Shown one piece after another: positions 62,101 through 64,000 of a DNA stretch of 64,000 nucleotides. The translations under genes were made by a program, and so were the position numbers. This DNA comes from an uncultured Clostridium sp. Lineage in GTDB: Bacteria > Bacillota > Clostridia > Clostridiales > Clostridiaceae. Below the pieces are notes generated by a model. The model made no database searches, was not told the origin of the DNA, and worked only from the letters and a program-made list of their open reading frames with translations. The first letter of the stretch is position 1, and each line of letters starts with the position of its first letter. Where the stretch lies: NCBI GenBank assembly GCA_900547475.1, contig URGW01000012.1:1-64000 (forward strand). Reading direction: 5' to 3'.

Positions 62101-64000
62101 GATAGTTTTAAGAGTTTAACTGAAGGAACTATTATAGCTAGATTTGATAATGCAAATAAAAGTGGAATTCAATCAATAATTGGTATAGGAAATGAGAATT
62201 CAGCAAATACACATTTCCACTTATATACTAATGGAGATAGAGTTGGATTTGAGATTAGAAATGGAAGCAATATAGCAACACCAGCTGCAAATGTTACTTT
62301 AAACAATGGTATAAATACTCTTGCTCTTAAAGTTACAAATGGAGAAGGATATAAGGTTTTTGTAAACGGAACTATGATAATTGATTTAAAAGATAGCAAT
62401 GCTAGATTCCTAGATGCAATAGATAATATAAATAAAGCTTATATAGGTAAGACTCCAAGACCATCAGGAAGTAATACTTATAATTTTAGTGGTGATGTAG
62501 ATTTTGTTGAAATCTATGGAACTAATTTAGAAGATAAAGTTCTTTTAAATAAGACAGCAGAAACTATTTTAGTATCTGATTTAGCAACAGCAATAAGCTC
62601 TATTGAGATTTTAGATGAAAAAGAAGAGTATGCTGAAGGTGATACAATCAAATTTAAGGCTATATTTAATCAATCTGTAAGCTTAGTTGGAGATAAAAAT
62701 TTAGTTTTAAAAATTGGAGAAGGTGGGTTGCTAGCTACTTTAACTAATGGAGAAAATGCTAAGGAGTTTATAGTTGAAGCTATAATACCAAAAGGAATTA
62801 AAGGTGGAACTTATAACTTAGGTATTAAAGCTAATGAAAATACAGCAATATTAAATACAGCAGGTAATAATATAACATTATCTCAAAATTTAGAATTAGA
62901 TAAGAGCATTACAATAAAAGAAGATATAGATAAATCAGAGTTAGCAAAGGTTATAGAAAATGCTAAGAATATAATAGAAAATGAATCAGATAAGTACACT
63001 GAAGCAACAATAAATTCATTAAAGGAAGCTGTAGCATTAGCAGAAGAAACTTTTGCTAATGAAGTGGCAACACAAGAACAAGTAGATGTAGCTAAGATGG
63101 CAGTAGAAACTGCAATTGATAGATTAGAGGAAAAGGTTGAAAAGCCAGAAAACGTAAATAAAGTAGCTTTAAAGATTAGTATAGATTATGCAAATGAACT
63201 TAAAGAGGGTGGAGCACTTGAAGGGGTTGTACCAGCTGTAGTTGAGGAGTTTAATAAAGCCTTAGAGGAAGCTATAGCTATGTATAATAATGAATTAGCA
63301 ACACAATCTGAAGTAGACACTATATTTAATAAATTAGTGGAAGCAATTCATATGCTTGAATTTAAACAAGGAGATAAATCAGAATTAGAAAACTTAATTA
63401 ATTCAGCCAATGCATTAAATAAAGATGATTACACAGAAGAAAGTTGGGCTAAGTTAGAAGTTGTACTTCAAGATGCAAATAAAGTATTTGTAGATGAAAA
63501 TGTAATGCAAGATGAAGTTAATGAAATAGTTAGTAAATTGCAACAAGCTATTAAAGATTTAGAAGAAAAGAAGGTAGATAAAACAATACTTCAAGGTTTA
63601 GTAGATAAAGTAAAAGACACAGATTCTTCAAAATATATACCATCAACATGGACTCAATTTGAAAATGAACTTAAAGCTGCAAATTCTATATTAGTAAGTG
63701 AAAGTGCTACACAAGAGGAAGTAGATTCTTCATACAGTGCATTATTAAGAGCTTACTTAGGATTAAGATTAACTCCAGACAAGTCTTTACTTGAAGATTT
63801 AATTAAAGAAGTTGAAAGTATTGATTTAAGTAAATATACAGTTAAAAGTGCAAATGGAGTAAGAATGGCTTTAGATGATGCTAATAAAGTATTAGCAAAT
63901 AAAGAAGCTAGTGAAGAAGATGTAAATAAAGCTTTGACAAGTTTAAAGAATGCTAAGAATTCTTTAGTTGCATCTTCAGATTCAAATTCAGACTCAAATT
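59170..64000 (+). CDS. Large secreted multidomain sialidase (GH33), partial at window end
   Basis: The visible 1610 residues start with a signal peptide (cleavage near VLA/DEM, residue 35). Then come CBM32 (about 48-180), CBM40 (about 194-360), the GH33 propeller (about 377-823), an Ig-like domain, a second CBM40 (about 968-1128), another Ig-like domain and at least five FIVAR-like three-helix repeats of about 65-70 residues (1254 to about 1602). GH33 evidence is FRIPALF (arginine of the triad), Asp boxes SDDDGETW, SDDHGETW and SFDGGATW, and the nucleophile region YAYSCLTELPNGD. It releases sialic acids from host glycans outside the cell. The layout recalls C. perfringens NanJ plus a longer tail. 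A Ser/Asp-rich linker at the edge suggests a wall anchor follows. Confidence 0.95.
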   Translation, partial: MNRKKIALLIIASAITFNIVSSLSYVNVLADEMQQYKGLIIEEEIPQSQMTAVATSSQSGEDGSKAIDGDLNTMWHTPWSITNNSKLPQSLTIDLGGSNNVSSIKVSPRMSQTNGIITKYEIYAINGDKETLVSNGNWKLDNSAKVVDFDETVKAEKIKITAIEGGAGFASIAEVNIYRVKEDVEKVASYQNKKISNNNGIDISSDIEGLKNLESGTIISRFDTSKGDIQSLVSIGNNTVTNGHFHLYVADNTVGFEVRNQSGNIATGKTSAVLNKGINTIALKVTSGDGYKIFINGKLAGEVKTTNATLSAGVVDVNNAFIGKTDRASGNEYPFNGYIDFIDIYGETLSDKYLIDITGQTVLPSEEEILPDGMKTEPIDLFKPGDLGSQNFRIPALFTTKDGTVIASIDVRNQGGADAPWNDIDSGVRRKTLGGEWEEAQKVIDYPSRASVIDTALTQDEETGRIFLLVTTFPENYGFWQAQAGSGYTEVDGVKYRSLYDASGNLYTIRESGNVYDSEGNITNYNVNVHSMELTKDGVAAGNVMTASCELKVYGTSYLSLIYSDDDGETWSEPIDINSDIKADWMKFLGTGPGAGIQVKNGEYAGRIVFPVYYTNGAGKQSSAVIYSDDHGETWNMGESPNDGRDLGNGSFGNSETMTDGLELTECQVVEMPNGQLKLFMRNTGSYVRIATSFDGGATWDSEVYEDRNLPEPYCQLSVMKYSQQIDGQDAIVFANPKGSGRTNGTVRFGIINQNGTHSNGEPRYEFEWRYNKLVKAGTYAYSCLTELPNGDIGLFYEGTDNQEMSYMEMSPEYIKFDYESSLEGLVNPGEIESIELLDGKNSYMPGDKISVKLSFNQAVSLIGNKNLTLKIGESKVTLSPITESNAREFTFEGVLPTTLSEGTFGLILEASNNTEILNIVGKNTTLSSDLDLSDKGGQIIINKNEEEKPDENIKPLAGYSNIRISNNNAVDISSDLDSFKSLTEGTIIARFDNANKSGIQSIIGIGNENSANTHFHLYTNGDRVGFEIRNGSNIATPAANVTLNNGINTLALKVTNGEGYKVFVNGTMIIDLKDSNARFLDAIDNINKAYIGKTPRPSGSNTYNFSGDVDFVEIYGTNLEDKVLLNKTAETILVSDLATAISSIEILDEKEEYAEGDTIKFKAIFNQSVSLVGDKNLVLKIGEGGLLATLTNGENAKEFIVEAIIPKGIKGGTYNLGIKANENTAILNTAGNNITLSQNLELDKSITIKEDIDKSELAKVIENAKNIIENESDKYTEATINSLKEAVALAEETFANEVATQEQVDVAKMAVETAIDRLEEKVEKPENVNKVALKISIDYANELKEGGALEGVVPAVVEEFNKALEEAIAMYNNELATQSEVDTIFNKLVEAIHMLEFKQGDKSELENLINSANALNKDDYTEESWAKLEVVLQDANKVFVDENVMQDEVNEIVSKLQQAIKDLEEKKVDKTILQGLVDKVKDTDSSKYIPSTWTQFENELKAANSILVSESATQEEVDSSYSALLRAYLGLRLTPDKSLLEDLIKEVESIDLSKYTVKSANGVRMALDDANKVLANKEASEEDVNKALTSLKNAKNSLVASSDSNSDSN

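Noticed and set aside
1..64000. CRISPR arrays, tRNA, rRNA and insertion sequences
   Set aside because: No regularly spaced direct repeats, cloverleaf-like sequences, conserved rRNA segments or transposase frames were recognised on reading the window.

Overview
The window is very AT-rich and gene-dense, with strong GGAGG-type ribosome binding sites, many TTG and GTG starts, and short intergenic gaps that usually end in a U-tailed hairpin. Gene content and protein sequences point to a Clostridium sensu stricto species (Firmicutes, cluster I), probably a gut or mucus-associated glycan degrader. The species itself cannot be fixed from the sequence alone. I see no rRNA, tRNA, CRISPR array, transposase or phage structural genes.

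Layout. 1-160: a long imperfect palindrome with a GUAA-capped tip. 0.2-9 kb: housekeeping and small hypothetical genes: a LysR regulator divergent from a YeiH-type exporter, a corrinoid adenosyltransferase, a TPR-GAF-GGDEF protein, two Cys-rich proteins, a polysaccharide deacetylase and a CmpB-type membrane protein. 9-12.7 kb: a MATE efflux pump behind a MerR-type promoter, a BmrR-like MerR regulator and an amidase. 12.9-15.8 kb: a pyroglutamate-centred cluster (DUF969, DUF979, pyroglutamyl peptidase, gamma-glutamylcyclotransferase), followed by an Mrp/NBP35 ATPase. 17.2-24.1 kb: an arabino-oligosaccharide operon made of an ABC importer, GH51, an ArsR-HTH fusion regulator and GH43. 24.2-37.7 kb: mixed genes, including an LTA-synthase-like sulfatase, MscS, a membrane MutS-like ATPase, a degenerate SGNH protein, a sirtuin with a structured leader, aspartate 4-decarboxylase and methionine aminopeptidase.

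37.9-56 kb: a glycan utilisation locus. It carries a YesL-like membrane protein, a divergent 917-residue GH3, an LplABC-type oligosaccharide importer, a YicI-type GH31 alpha-xylosidase, a second GH3, a GH95 alpha-fucosidase and a YesMN-type two-component system. The enzymes lack signal peptides. The set fits import of (fucosylated) xyloglucan-type oligosaccharides followed by cytoplasmic trimming of xylose, fucose and glucose. 56-58 kb: a GntR-ATPase-permease cassette with a near-ideal operator. 58-59 kb: an S66 LD-carboxypeptidase. 59.2 kb to the window end: the first 1610 residues of a huge secreted sialidase with CBM32, two CBM40 modules, GH33 and at least five FIVAR-like repeats, cut by the window edge.

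Taken together the region suggests a bacterium that forages both plant cell-wall oligosaccharides (arabinan, xyloglucan) and sialylated host glycans. The observations I rate highest are the xyloglucan locus, the 5-oxoproline module, the ArsR-sugar-sensor fusion, the sirtuin leader RNA, the catalytically dead SGNH protein and the sialidase with a repeated CBM40-Ig unit.
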